Shown here piece after piece: positions 1 to 11,600 of a DNA stretch of 64,000 bases. The DNA comes from Diphasiastrum complanatum (taxonomy: Eukaryota > Streptophyta > Lycopodiopsida > Lycopodiales > Lycopodiaceae): positions 7,151,676-7,215,675 of the forward strand of contig CM055097.1 of NCBI GenBank assembly GCA_029204225.1, read 5' to 3'. Each line of letters starts with the position of its first letter. Within the stretch, counting starts at the first letter, position 1. Both the position numbers and the translations under genes were made by a program. Under the pieces are notes generated by a model, which saw only the letters and a list, made by a program, of their open reading frames with translations, was not told the DNA's origin and searched no databases.

Positions 1-42
1 TTGAATCCCGGTTCGCTTTTGACTGTGGCGCCTCTTTTCGGC

Positions 43-676
43 CACGTGTCAGGTCGATTTGGGGCCTAGCGAGAGTTTTAGATTGTGGAGGCCCATTAAA
101 ATTTGCGACGCGCATCAACCAGTGGCGTCCAGCTCAGCTATCCACATACTTTTTGTACCAGAAGAAAATAATGTGAAAAAGATATTGTAATTTGATCTAG
201 TTGTCGACGTGCTGATTTGTGGGATTCGAGTAATTTGGTCTATGACTCAGCGTCTTGAGGGCGAAGTAACGCAAAGAACCGTTGGCTAGGCTGCCGATTC
301 AAAAGCCAGGCGCCACCCGCCAGCGCCTCAAAACGCGCTAGATACTGATCAAAGAGCAGCACTAAAATTCAGCCATCTGGCGAAACCGTAATTAATTTAA
401 ATTTGATTCGGCTGTATTAACACGTGGACAGGTTTTATTAGGCGAAGTGAAAGGGTGCAGAGCATACTCGGCGCGCTGTAGCGTAGCCTTAGAATTTGCG
501 AACGGGAGCATTTCTCTCCCGCCATCGCCCTTATCCTCTTCTCATTCCTCCGCCATCCCGTCTCTCCCATATAGAGCCAGCTCCTCGACCGTTGGATTCC
601 CTCCCGAGCCTCTCCGATGCTGCCACGTGTTCCAGATGAACCGTTGAGGAGCTTGCATCTGGCAATCTGGCACGTG
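43..676. promoter_or_regulatory. cluster of four G-box cores (CACGTG)
   Basis: CACGTG occurs at 43-48, 421-426, 624-629 and 671-676. Their flanks (CCACGTGTC, CACGTGGAC, CCACGTGTT, CACGTGGCA) fit plant G-box/ABRE-type sites bound by bZIP or bHLH factors. Four palindromic hexamers in about 630 bases is far above chance. Binding is inferred. Confidence 0.5.
515..522 (+). promoter_or_regulatory. candidate E2F-type site
   Basis: TCTCCCGC differs from the E2F consensus TTTSSCGC at one position. A second weak candidate is CTGGCGAAA at 377-385. Autoregulation by E2F factors is known in this gene class, but these sites are imperfect and the link is inference. Confidence 0.25.
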
Positions 677-1621
677 GCAGACATCCGAGTGGGCGAGCTT
701 GAAATATATGCCTCCCCCGAGCTTTTGTGTTCCGATCCATGTCAGAATATATGAGCTCCTGCTGCTGAATTATTTTCTCTGCAATCAGTTCAATTTCTTC
801 GCCTTTTTGTTGCATTTCTGGATCCCGATCCTTCATTTCTGCTCTCCTGATCGCACCTCCGAGCTCAGATCTGCGCTCTACGCACAATTATGCTTCTAAA
901 TCGCCGCTCAGGAACGTATTTTGGTGAAGTTTTCAGCCAAAAACAGCTCTGTTTCCGTGAACATCATGTTCTATTCTATGGCCTTAGCTTCTTCTCAGTT
1001 GATGTAGATCCCTGAATAGACATCTGCCTTTGCTTTGCTGTAATTTGATCCAAAAACATTTTTTCATATTCAGCTTTCTGATCGCATTCCTTAGGCGTTT
1101 GAACTCTCTTTCAGCTGAGCTCAGATCTGTACATCGTATATTAGAAATTCTATTCCGTGATTACAGTTTTCACTCAATCTAGATCTGTTTAGGAAGATAC
1201 TTTGCTGGCACCGATCTGGAGCTGCATGCCAGAAACTGGTCACATTTCGCTCTCGTCTGGCTTGATCTCATTCTATGTACATCTGTACTTCTCAGAATTA
1301 TCCCTTTTTTGTAATCAATAGGCTTACAGCATGTTCGAAATGGCTCATATATCAATAGGAAGACTAAAGTATCCAATAACCTTCTGAAGTATTCGCCATT
1401 CATTTTACGATGGTAGTATTATTAGTTTTTGCTTTGTCTCTTGTTTGTTCTCATTTTTGCGGCTGATTGCGTTCGAGCTTCCAACCTCAGCTAGAGGAAT
1501 CGAAGTCCTCGTGGACACGCCAGTTATTGGAGGACTATTTTTGTATTAATCTCTTCGTTCCACTGCTCAGCTCGTTGCAAGCCAATAGTTTCGCTGGATT
1601 GAGTAAGACGTCGTCAACTGA

Positions 1622-1653
1622 ATGGCGTAATGGATTGTAGCTCCGAGTCGTAG
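1622..1653 (+). other. two minimal upstream ORFs
   Basis: ATG-GCG-TAA at 1622-1630 is a two-codon uORF. Its last base is the first base of a second ATG at 1630, which runs seven codons to a TAG at 1651-1653. Both end 23-46 bases before the main ATG at 1677. If the leader is transcribed unspliced here, they could dampen translation of the E2F-like protein. Transcription is not shown. Confidence 0.35.
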
Positions 1654-1676
1654 AAGCTGGGTTCATTCTGTAAGGT

Positions 1677-4600
1677 ATGGTAAGGGGGCTGGAGAAAAGT
1701 GGACAGATGTCGAACGAGGGTAGGGTGAAACCTACGGATCGTGCATTTAAGGATGCCGATAAGGAGAACTGCGAAGTGGGGACAAACGGTGAAGCTCAGA
1801 TCAGAACTCAGCCCGCCTACAACCGGAAAGACAAGTCCCTGGGCCTTCTCTGTGAAAAGTAAGTGATGATTTTTCTTTTGGAATTGATAAATTCGATGCC
1901 AGAAAATCAAAACTGAATACACTCCGATTGATTCGAATTGTTCCAGATTGGGTTCATTTGATTTCACCTGAAATCATCGTGATCATGAATAAATCTGTAT
2001 TCAGCTGATTCAATGGGGGTTAAGACTATAGAGCCATTGATTGATCCAAAATGATTCAAATTGAGTCCTACTTGTTTGATTCACTTATAGCATAAACCAC
2101 CAGTTAGAATTTAGATGGTTTCTAGTTCAAATTGCTATTTAAATCGTGTATATCCCCTAGACTTTCATTGATCATTTCATTCATGTAAATTTTTATTTAT
2201 TTATGAAAGATTGAATTCTTTTAGTCAGTTTCTCAAATAAGCTAGATGAGTTGCATGTTTTTGAATTTTCTCTGCTGTTATCATATGTGTGGCAAAAGAG
2301 AAGCATTGATGAAGCATGTTACGCTCTGCCAACTTCAATAGCCAACTCATGAGAGCTCATGCAATGATAGGAATTTGCTACCTTTTCCATTGCATATAAG
2401 TAATTTTGTAGTAAATGAGAAGTAATGTTTGGTCCTAGATGCTATTAGCATAAGTGCATGAGCCTTCAAAAAAGATTTTCTGATCAATCTACACCAAAGG
2501 CTGATCCGACCAAAAGGCAAATTTACATCAGGTGGCCTCCTCATGCATAGAATGTAAAAGTACCAAAATGTAGGGCCTTCTCACACACTATGAACAACCA
2601 TGGTACTTAAACATTTTTCCCTGTAGCTTAATTGAACTATTGAGTAATGGAGTCAAAGAGCTTACAATACAAACGTAGCTCCAGTAGCTTTTAGAACAGT
2701 TCATTGTGTTTTCTTTCCAAGCTCTGTTAATTCTCTTCACGAACTTGACTTGATTGCTTATTTAGCCTCTGCATTTGATTTTGTTCTATCCACTTTGATT
2801 CTGATTCAGTTGATAGCTAGCTCACTGCTTCTCTTGTCTGTGGTTGTTGATACCATTTTTTGTGGAGCGGCAAATTTCAAGCAGCTTTCTGAGTATGTAT
2901 GGTGCAGAAGAAGGAGAATGCATCAGTCTAGATGAAGCAGCAACTCGATTAGGTTTGTTGCTCCTAGTTCAAATTTGACTGTTTAATTTAGGCTTGCAGT
3001 CCATTGTATACGTTTTCTGAATGTCGCACCTGGCTGCAGGTGTTGAAAGGAGAAGGATATATGATATAGTCAATGTCTTAGAGAGTGTGGAGGTGAGCCA
3101 TTTCACAGTGCTGCTACTGACTAAGCGTAGGTGCATGATAGATTTGCGGTGGCACAGAAATGCTAATGCTCAAATACGTGTCACTGTTCCTTGCATTTGA
3201 AATATACCATTCAGAGTCGGGAGTGGGTTTTGCAGGTATTAGTCCGAAAAGCGAAGAACCGATATATTTGGCATGGATTTTCAAGACTTCCTCAAGCACT
3301 CAAGCTCATGAAGGTAGTAGACCATGTACCATCATTATGCTGAAGATTCAGTGGTTTCGCTTGCTTCATCGTTCCCGGTGCATTCAAATCTGTCCAATGT
3401 TTCTCAACCTACTGCAAAACCTCTACTTTCAAAATTAAAATAAAAAGGAGAAAATAAAATCGAGAACAAAAGGGCTTCAAAAATACAAATTGAAGCGTAA
3501 ACGAATTGAAATATATCAATCCAAATCTGATTTTTGAAACTATGGCATGCTTCAAGAATTATTCATTCAGATTGGTGATGACGATTTTAGATTCTGAGTG
3601 CATGATGCATTGTCCATCGCCTAGAGCAGGATACTGCAATACGTGACTATGGTCATGATGGATTCAAAGGGACAGTAGGTGCCCAATCAGAAGATATGGA
3701 GAATGAAGCGAGTGCTAAGCCAAACCCCCCAGTAAGTTCCTTAACATACATATCAATATCCAGTTATGCTGCTCCAAAGTGAGCGCAGCAGATCTAGGGG
3801 GCACAGCTGCTGATAGTTTGATGTTTTCTCAGGAAATGTGGTCCGAGGAAGACGTTGAGCTTCGAGATTTGGCTATAAAGAATAAAAGCTGTGGTCAACC
3901 CACAAGCATGTCAGCGCATGAAAAAGACAGTCCTGTTTCTGTTTTACCTAATCTAGCCAATGAGGATGCCACAGATCCAATCAATGATGGCAGCGAAATC
4001 TTGCCTTTGAAGGCTAAGAAAGGGAAACCGAATATAAAGCCAGGTATAGTGTGCTTCTTTCTGAAAAAACGACTTTGTTGAAATAGGGTGTTGCAACATC
4101 ACTTCAGGGCTAGGCTTATTCTAAGCTTTCTTGCCATTCTTCAGACAGTCGACGAGAAAAGTCTCTGGGACTACTCAGTCAAAAGTTCGTACAGCTTTTT
4201 TTGATTTCCAAGGTGTGGAACATTTTTTACTTTTACATTCGTCTTGAGCAAGCAGTTCTTTTTGTATTGTCTTCATGCTACTCATTAGTTGTTAACTTCC
4301 AAAATATTACTGTGATAGTTTTGTTTTTGACACCCTACGAGCTTTACGTCAAATTCTTTGTGGCCTTACAGACTCAAATAGTTTCATTGGAAGAAGCTGC
4401 TAAAGTGCTGCTCGGAGAATCTCCAGAGCCCTGCAAACTTAAAAGTACCTAACCTCACCACCCAGCTTTGTATGCTATTAAGGACTTTATAGTCTTTTTA
4501 GTGTAAGTGGATAGACATGCTTTTGGGCTACGAGACTTAATCAGGGTCAATCTGCTTTTCGCAGCCAAAGTGAGGCGCTTGTATGACATAGCTAATGTAC

Positions 4601-5854
4601 TGTCATCGCTTCGCCTTATTGAAAAGGTACACGTTCTGGCCTGGTTTACAGACAGTTCTTGGTCATTGCTGTCAAGAAGACTCAGGTGATTTTGGGTGTG
4701 CTTGAAAATTGATGTGGTTGGAATGCAGACTCATGAAACAGAGAACCGCAAGCCGGCCTTCAAATGGCTGGGTATAAAGGAAGGTATCTCAGGTAAGCAT
4801 TTTCACTATCCTGATTCCTTTCCTAAATCTCATTGCTTTAAGAAATTGAGATGGGAGCCCATCAACTGTACGATAGAAGAGTGGGTAATCGTTTTTGGTT
4901 TAAAACAGGTAACATCTTCAAAAATCGTAATCTGGGTTCATCTGGCACAGCATTTTCGGTCCCATCCACTTTGTCAGAAAAGCTTAAACGCGGTTTAAAG
5001 CGCACAACCACCAAAATGGAATCCGTTTTTGGTGAACCACTACCAGGAAAAAGATGCAACCTGAAACCTTTGCAACCAAGATGTGTCAATCATGAAGGGG
5101 CTATTCATAACCCTGTACCTGTGTATCCCGAGGTCAAATTAAGCTCCATTCCTCTTTCTGCCCCTAATTGTTCAGGCTTGCCTGTTGGTGTTTCTCTTGG
5201 TTCTAAAGGTGGGGGCTGGAGAGAATGGAGTGACAAAGCCTGTGGAAATGTTTCTGAGCATGGTGGATCCAAGCATTGCTGCCGTGTTGTACCTTTCACC
5301 GCATCTAATGGCTGTGGAGGCTGCTCATGCTCTGCCAGAGTACAAGATAAAGCGTTTCGGCCTTTTTATCCTGCTCAATTTATGGGGCTTTTCCCCTTTC
5401 AATGCATGCAGCAGCTTGATGGGCTCTCTGTGACAGCAGGCTCTGCTGCTCAGGCTGAACTTAGCAACCAGAGCAATTGTCTGGATTGCCCTTTCCACGC
5501 TTCACACACGGGAGGAATAACAACGGCAATGCAGTACAGAAATGACAGTAAGAAGCCTATTTACATTTTGACATGCTATTACCTCTAAGCTTATACTAGT
5601 TAGTTAGTGCACAATCCACTTAACCAAATCCGCAAATTGCAATATTTTTTCTTGTATCCAATTTTTTGGTGTAATTGGGTGTTTAATGTTCGCTTTCCTC
5701 TAACTCTGTGTGCATCTTTGCAGTTCTAAGCCATATGTTTTCTCACTATATGGATACATGGAAATCATGGTATCTACAATCTGCTGCATCTGCAGCTATG
5801 GCTCCTTATTTCGATTCCTCTTCACAAACCTGTGAGACCAGGCACAGTAACTGA
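1677..5854 (+). CDS. E2FE: atypical E2F transcriptional repressor (DP-E2F-like, DEL/E2FE)
   Basis: The spliced gene has 12 exons: 1677-1858, 2885-2952, 3040-3092, 3236-3313, 3630-3731, 3833-4043, 4145-4212, 4372-4444, 4565-4626, 4729-4792, 4909-5547 and 5724-5854. All introns are GT-AG, the phases agree, and the product is 576 residues. It has two tandem winged-helix DNA-binding domains. Domain 1 (about 48-120) carries SLGLLCENF and RRRIYDIVNVLESV. Domain 2 (about 233-317) carries SLGLLSQKF, RRLYDIANVLSSL and KPAFKWLG. No leucine-zipper/marked-box dimerisation region or Rb-binding tail is apparent, which defines DEL proteins: they bind E2F sites as monomers and repress. Arabidopsis DEL1 delays endoreduplication by repressing the APC/C activator CCS52A2. 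Residues 29-31 form a KEN box, a possible APC/C degron. The C-terminal part encoded by exons 11-12 (about 321-576) is longer than in Arabidopsis DELs (about 350-400 residues in total, from memory). Which of DEL1, DEL2 or DEL3 is closest is not resolved. Confidence 0.93.
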
Positions 5855-6124
5855 TGTGAGGGTGGATTCTGTAGCTCCTTAAAGCAGCCTATCTAGAGTT
5901 ATGCTTTGTGGATGTAGTAATTGGAATTCTGGGGGACACGACCAATTTAGGTTTGTGTGGGACAACAATTCATTCCCTTTGACAGGATTAAAGGCATTGA
6001 TTGACACCAGGAACAGGTAGTAGGCTTCCAGGAAGTGTAACTATAGCAGGAAGTGCACATTGTCAAGCTATTCATGATTTGCAGTACCATTGGATGAGAA
6101 CCACCATCTTGGTTCATACTCAAG

Positions 6125-6130
6125 AATAAA
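6125..6130 (+). terminator. candidate poly(A) signal of the E2F-like gene
   Basis: AATAAA lies 271 bases after the TGA at 5852-5854, a usual 3' UTR length in plants, and just before a (CT)n tract. The cleavage site is not seen. Confidence 0.45.
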
Positions 6131-6137
6131 GCTGGAG

Positions 6138-6139
<2 letters not shown>

Positions 6140-6187
<48 letters not shown>
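6140..6187 (+). repeat. (CT)24 microsatellite followed by C run
   Basis: Uninterrupted CT dinucleotides end in a short run of C. It lies in or just past the 3' UTR of the E2F-like gene. Confidence 0.95.
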
Positions 6188-6189
<2 letters not shown>

Positions 6190-7539
6190 CCCCAATTCAG
6201 ATACCTAGGGAGCGGAGCTAGGCATTGGGCTGGAGTTAGTAGTATAGCAACACGTTGATGGGTCCACCTCCCATGCTGAAAACTGCAAGATACTGGAATG
6301 AATCATTAACTTTCTTTGAGATTCTTGAATCCTAGTATTGGCAAGAGAAATTGTCCATGTACTGTTCTTTGAAGGCTAGATAGCTTACAGTCCACATGAT
6401 TCTGTGCTGCACACAGAAGTTTTAACATGCAAGTTCCTTTGCATTGATGCTCTGATGTTTAAGTTAGCAATAATGCAACATTATAGCTATGTATAACTCC
6501 CATCTATCAGTGAAAGGTTTCTCAAATTTAAGTTTCTGAAAGAGACTCGTTTGTCAAGCATTAAGTTTGTCATTAGACTTGGCAAAGGTCTATTTTATGA
6601 ACTTCGCAAATCATAAGCTTAATCACAATCCATTTACCTAATCTTGGTGATAACTAGAAGTGTTGTTTATAGTGTGAGAATATATACCTAAGTACATTTG
6701 AAAAAGATACTTACATGAAACAAGACCATAAACATCTTGACAATTAGGGCCTCCTCTCTCCTTAGGACACTTTCATCAATGCACTTGTTGGATATTGTAA
6801 TCAAAGGTTTGGCCAAATCCACCTCAAGAAATAATTTCGACCATCTTGAATGCTCCAATATTGACCACAATACTCATTACCTCTTTAACATGGCCGCTTT
6901 TGATCGCTCTGTGTTCAATGGTAGAGATTCTTAATTTGGTGAAAATTTTCAAAAAGATTTTTGATATGAGAGTGAATCAATTTTGCACATAATTGAATAG
7001 TGTATCAATTTAGTTGGTGACCTTTAGTTGCTCAAAAGGTCATCAATTCATAACAGAAGTTTCAAATGGCCACCAAGCAAATGATGGATGTTGGCACGAA
7101 GCTAGTCTTAGATCCATGATAAGTAAAAATTGTAGTGTACACCAAAAGTTTTAGTCTCATGGGTAGAATATTTGTCGACTCAATAATCATTATTAGTTAG
7201 AGGTGTAATTGTTTGATTATTGTGGAATGAAAACTTATCTACTAAGTAAAACATGTCACCATTGCTAAAGAAGCTTGATATTGGAATTCATGTAATGAGG
7301 TAAAGGTTCTTTCCAAAAGACATGTTTTACGAAAGCATTTTGTAAGAATCCAATACTTCGGAGTAGATAGTTGTTGACAAGGTATTTAAATGTTGGCAAG
7401 AGTTTTGTAAGATCGATTAAAGGTGTTCTTTTCATTGAGTGTTAAAAATCAATGCTAAACTCCACTCTTAATTAGTTGTATGTTGTTGTACTCCTAATGT
7501 TTCCATTTGTAACTAGTTGTAGGTTGGACTCTTAGTTAA

Positions 7540-7540
<1 letters not shown>
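6190..7540. other. intergenic, no gene seen
   Basis: AT-rich sequence with only short ORFs, and no recognisable domain, LTR end or RNA gene. Confidence 0.5.
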
Positions 7541-7542
<2 letters not shown>

Positions 7543-7627
<85 letters not shown>

Positions 7628-7652
7628 CACACACACACACACGTGCACACAA
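7543..7652 (+). repeat. compound (CT)41-(CA)n microsatellite
   Basis: CT dinucleotides run from 7543 to 7625 and pass directly into CA dinucleotides to about 7643, then CGTGCACAC. Confidence 0.95.
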
Positions 7653-8334
7653 ATTAGGGTTTATTATACATATAGTACAATATGGTGTTTATATCGTGAT
7701 TGTGTGTTGATCCTCATGGTGATTGCTTATGATGTTGTTATTGATCTAACACTTTACATACCATAAAGTTTGTGATTTTATTTTTCTTATCAATTTTTGA
7801 AGAATATTACAAAAGAAAGGTGTTCAAGAACAAAACATTACAAGATTTTTGTAGCATTTTCAAAGTCTCTTTTCCTAATGTTTTGAAACTACTTACTATT
7901 CATAAGCCTCATGATGACACTGAAATAAACTCACCTCCCAACTAAACTCATAAGAGGTTAAAATAAAAATTGATTTGCTTTAGAGTATGTGTCATCCAAT
8001 GTTTACATTTTGCTTAAATAGGATGAACTATAGAGGCAAAAAAATAAAATTTGAAACCCACTAAAAGAATACAAGTCCACATTAATTCACCACAAATGTT
8101 CATAAAAACTAATTCACTTTATGCCCACAAACGTTCATAAAAACCGATTTAGTTTATGCAAATTTTGGAAACGCAAGATGTTAAGAACTAGATAATTTGT
8201 GTTGGCACATTGTAGGAATATAATGGCTCGTCAAAGGACTTGTCGTTATGCCCTTACATGATGCTCCAGGAATATTTACGGGTTGAGATTGCTACTCGAC
8301 CAAAGGAACTAAGGGGACCATAGCATGTCGTGGA
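7653..8334. other. intergenic, no gene seen
   Basis: AT-rich, without an ORF over 60 codons. It ends at the truncated LTR of copia family A, so part of it may be older element sequence that cannot be recognised. Confidence 0.45.
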
Positions 8335-8869
8335 TGAAATCCGAGCCCACACGTGTGTACTACAGGCTGTAGTATGGCCTTCAACCTGAGAAACAAGTAG
8401 AAATTGATTGGGTTTCATTTGGATCACAAAAACTCAATGTACATAGTGAACTAGCTTGAGATTGCCAATGAGCTCCAAAAATTTTCTTTCTTCTCACTAT
8501 GGAGAGAGGGAATACATAGCAAATTCGACTTCCTTCTTAAAGTTAGGTGGATTTCCAGCATGTAATAAGGAAGTTAACTCACTCTCCTTGACCTAAAATG
8601 AAACCCTAGTCTATTTCCTAGAGTTATGCTTGGTAGGTAGCTAGTTGGTCAAATTTTCACCTTAAACTTAGGTGTAGGTCCTATAAAGTAGGGATGACCA
8701 CCAAATAGACATGACCAACTCTCTTGACTTGACCTAATCTACATTAGGATGGGTTTCCCATGTGGCATCATGGCCTCACATGTGTGGGATCCACTTGTGT
8801 ACACAATTTACACTATTCTACATGGTTTTTGATCAAGCTAGATTTGCCAATTTTTGGCAATTCTTCACA
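8335..8869 (-). repeat. truncated 3' LTR of copia family A
   Basis: Near-identical direct repeat of 12204-12738. Its inner end at 8869 is TGTGAAGAATT on the minus strand, preceded by the purine tract TTTGAGGAG. The outer end stops at 8335 where similarity to the other LTR ceases, so the last part of the LTR is lost. Confidence 0.88.
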
Positions 8870-8935
8870 CTCCTCAAATTTAGCTTAATCTATTTACAAC
8901 TCTCTTGATAGATCAATGAAAGTTTTTAGAAGTGT

Positions 8936-9694
8936 CTAAAAAAATCCAGCTACAAAGAAGGAACTTTTGAGACTCCAATAGAGAATGATGTCCATGAAGG
9001 ATCTTTCACCACATCTTAGAGGATCCCTTACAAGATGTTCCATACATGTGTCTATATACATGTAGCACACTTCAAAACTAAACATCATGCAAGCCATGGA
9101 TTCCAAGGCATTTTGTGCACTTGAAGATACATCAATTAAAATATTAAGTGCATAAATAATGTTGCCAAAGACAACTTGTCTTGCTTGATCCATATGATCG
9201 AGCCTAGATGGCTCCATCTTGATACTCAAGCTTCTTCTTGGAGTCCTCGGGTCTTGAGCTTGCTCCTCCACTTGACTTGACTCCAAACCATCAATGAATT
9301 GAATAAGGTGTTGATCCAAAGGTGCTTCTTCAAGTTTACAAATCTTCCACTCTTGAAAGATCACATTTCCACCATTGACAAATTCTTTGGCTGAAAACAA
9401 GTAGATTCTACAATCTCTACTTGAAGAGCAAAACACTACCATTATTCCTATCATTGAAATAGGATAATCTTTGGTCCTTACATTGGAATGATCATGCTCA
9501 AAGCATGTGGACCCAAAGATTTCCAATACAAATGATGTTTCATCTTTTATGACACTATTCAAACTATTACAAAAATAGTTATCCAATGAAATTGCTTTAT
9601 CAACAACAAATGTAGATTTCAAAGCATCCCATTTCATTGTCTTGTCATACAAAGTAATAAACACCATGAATCTTAAAGGTAAGAAACAAGTCAC
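8936..9694 (-). pseudogene. decayed integrase C-terminal part of copia family A
   Basis: A 252-codon frame includes EIFGSTCFEHDH and, later, RIYLFSAKEFVNGGNVIFQEWK-like text. This matches the copia integrase tail just after the catalytic core, where a small host-like motif (F-G-C/S-x-C-[FY]) and a strand-rich segment are usual. The catalytic D,D,E residues are not in this piece. The frame overlaps the end of the gag-protease frame by a few bases. The tail of the ORF (after about residue 110) matches no retroelement domain by eye. Confidence 0.6.
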
Positions 9695-11232
9695 CTCATG
9701 TCTACTAATACTTTCAAAAAGTATTCAAAGATAGTAGACTCTCCAATGCTCACCACCCTTGCAAGATGCACACTTGAATGGACAATTTGCATGCAATTTG
9801 ATGACTCGGCCATTGTCATTGAGGACTCCCTTGGAACTCTCATGCTTTGAGGCTGATCCTCAAGATCTTCCTCAATTTGATGCTCCTCCTCAATGCAAGC
9901 AAGATCACACTTTGCCAAGATCTCCTCTTGAGTGATCTCCTCCTTTGCCAAGCTCATTCTTTCAAAAGCAACACTAGCTTCCAACTTAAACAATCTTCCA
10001 TGTTTAAATCCCTTTGCAATGCAAACATCATTCTTCAAGATGAAACAAACACCATGCTTAAAGTGGACATCCAAACCACTTTCTAAGAGTAAACCAACAC
10101 TAAGCATGTTCTTGGTGATTGATGGTACATGAAGGACATTTTCTAGATCCATGCATTTTGAGGATTCTAGACACAAAGAGATGGTGCCAACACCATCTAT
10201 CCTACACTCTTCATCATTTGCAGTAAAGACAAACTTTTTAGCATCATTGAATGAGTGTAAGGTTGAGAAAAAGTCCTTTTCACAAGACATGTGGGAGCTA
10301 GCCCCACTGTCAATCCACCAATTGTCTCTTGAATTGCTATTGCTTGTTGGTGAGGATGTAGATGCCATCAAGAATACATCTACTTCATCCTCCTCCTCCT
10401 CCTTTGCAAGGTTTCCTTGTTTGTCCTCCTCCACTTGTGCTCTTAGCCTCTTGTAGCATTTAGATGCATCATGCCCCTTCCTTCCACAAAAGAAGCATTT
10501 TTGCTTTGACTTGTCCTTTGAGCTTGATGCATCATCCTCTTCTTTGGCCTCCTTTGGATGCTTCTTCTTTCCATTGGTCTTCTTTTTGCCCTTGACTGAG
10601 AAATCGGCTTTCTCATCACCATCCTGCAAAGACAAGGAACTCATCCTAGATTTTGCATGGAGCATCCTACACTCTTCAGCCACTAATACACTGTGAAGTT
10701 TTTCTATAGTTGGAAAAGTGTCTTGGATGGCAAAACTTTGGACCAGATTTGCAAAGTCATCTCCTAGACCATTAAGGACAATTTGTACAAGCTCTCCATC
10801 ATGAATCTTCTCTCCAATGGAAGCCAACTCCCTATTTAGAGACTTGATTCTGAGTACATAATCATGTGCACCCTCCTCACTTCTCCTCATGCTTTGCAAA
10901 ATTTGATTTCTAAGCATAAGAACTCTAGAAGTGTTTCTAGACTCATAGATTGATTTTAGAGACTCCAAAGCCTCTTTAGCATTAGTACAAGCTGATACTT
11001 CTCTCAACAAATCATTGCTCACATTCATCTTCACACAATGAAGTGCAAGCCTAGATCTCTTCTTGTATCTAGCTAACTCCTGTGCACCTAGAAGTTCATC
11101 TTCATCTTCAATCAAGAACTCATAAAGGTCTTGGAGCACTAAGAGTGACTCCATTCTAACCTTCTAAATAGCATAATTTGTAGAATTCAACCTCTCACTA
11201 GCTTCTAGAAGGTATGCTCCAGCAGATCCCAT
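9691..11232 (-). pseudogene. copia gag-protease ORF (family A) with an amber codon
   Basis: The long frame 11154-9691 has 487 codons. Family resemblance puts the true start upstream at the ATG at 11232, giving MGSAGAYLLEASERL, with a TAG at 11166-11164 where the motif N-Y-x-x-W-K expects Trp. Domains in order are the UBN2-type gag capsid region (LLREVSACTNAKEALESLKSIYE and LNGLGDDFANLVQSF), a lysine-rich linker, a CCHC zinc knuckle (CFFCGRKGHDASKC) and the aspartic protease start (WWIDSGASSHM). It packages and processes element RNA in virus-like particles. After the protease the frame passes into acidic text without a known domain. Confidence 0.88.
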
Positions 11233-11256
11233 CTTACTAGTGACTTCTACAAACAA

Positions 11257-11600
11257 GAAATAGATTTGATTGACTTGAAACTCACAAAGGTCTCACACTT
11301 GCAGTGTTTCACTCAAATTTGATTTCTAATCCAACAAATGGACTTATAATCACAGTTCTATCACTCCCTCACAAAGCTGGAATGAAGATAAGATGAAGTG
11401 AAAACTACTTTCAAACAAATCTTGCCAAGAAATGGATTTGATTGTCTCTAGAAACTCACTAAGGTCTCTCTCTTGTAGTTTTTCACTCAAATTAGATTTC
11501 TAATCCAACAAATGGACTTATAATCTCAGTTCTAGCACTCCCTCACAAAGTTGGAATGAAGATAAGATGATGTGAAATCTACTTACAATCAAATCTTGCC
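11257..11600 (-). repeat. 172-bp tandem duplication in the copia A leader
   Basis: Two adjacent copies, about 11257-11428 and 11429-11600, share long identical blocks such as ATCCAACAAATGGACTTATAAT with scattered substitutions. They lie between the primer binding site and gag, where packaging signals are expected. Confidence 0.85.

Larger units (their letters stand above)
1..1676 (+). promoter_or_regulatory. upstream region of the E2F-like gene
   Basis: No coding region is supported here, and the short ORFs in it show no family similarity. It is the richest stretch of the window in CpG and G-box motifs, as expected for a plant promoter and 5' leader. A weak TATA-like string lies at 701-709. 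CACGTG cores occur four times before 680. An in-frame TAA at 1671-1673 stands two codons before the ATG at 1677 and supports that start, unless a leader intron removes it. The transcription start cannot be placed from sequence alone. Confidence 0.5.

Noticed and set aside
397-899. Four overlapping ORFs of 66-118 codons upstream of the E2F-like gene
   Set aside because: Open on both strands because of the GC-rich promoter; none shows a domain, splice sites or conserved composition.
3779-3832. Upstream start of the exon 6 frame (MSAADLGGTAADSLMFSQ)
   Set aside because: In the frame needed after exon 5 an acceptor at 3788 would give an early TAG; the TTTTCTCAG acceptor at 3832 keeps phase 0.
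4851-4908. Upstream extension of exon 11 of the E2F-like gene (MGAHQLYDRRV...)
   Set aside because: It lies in intron 10; the TTTAAAACAG acceptor at 4908 and phase match give exon 11 from 4909.
10151-10696. Plus-strand ORFs with serine-rich composition inside the copia A gag
   Set aside because: Shadows of the minus-strand gag-protease frame, which has clear domains.
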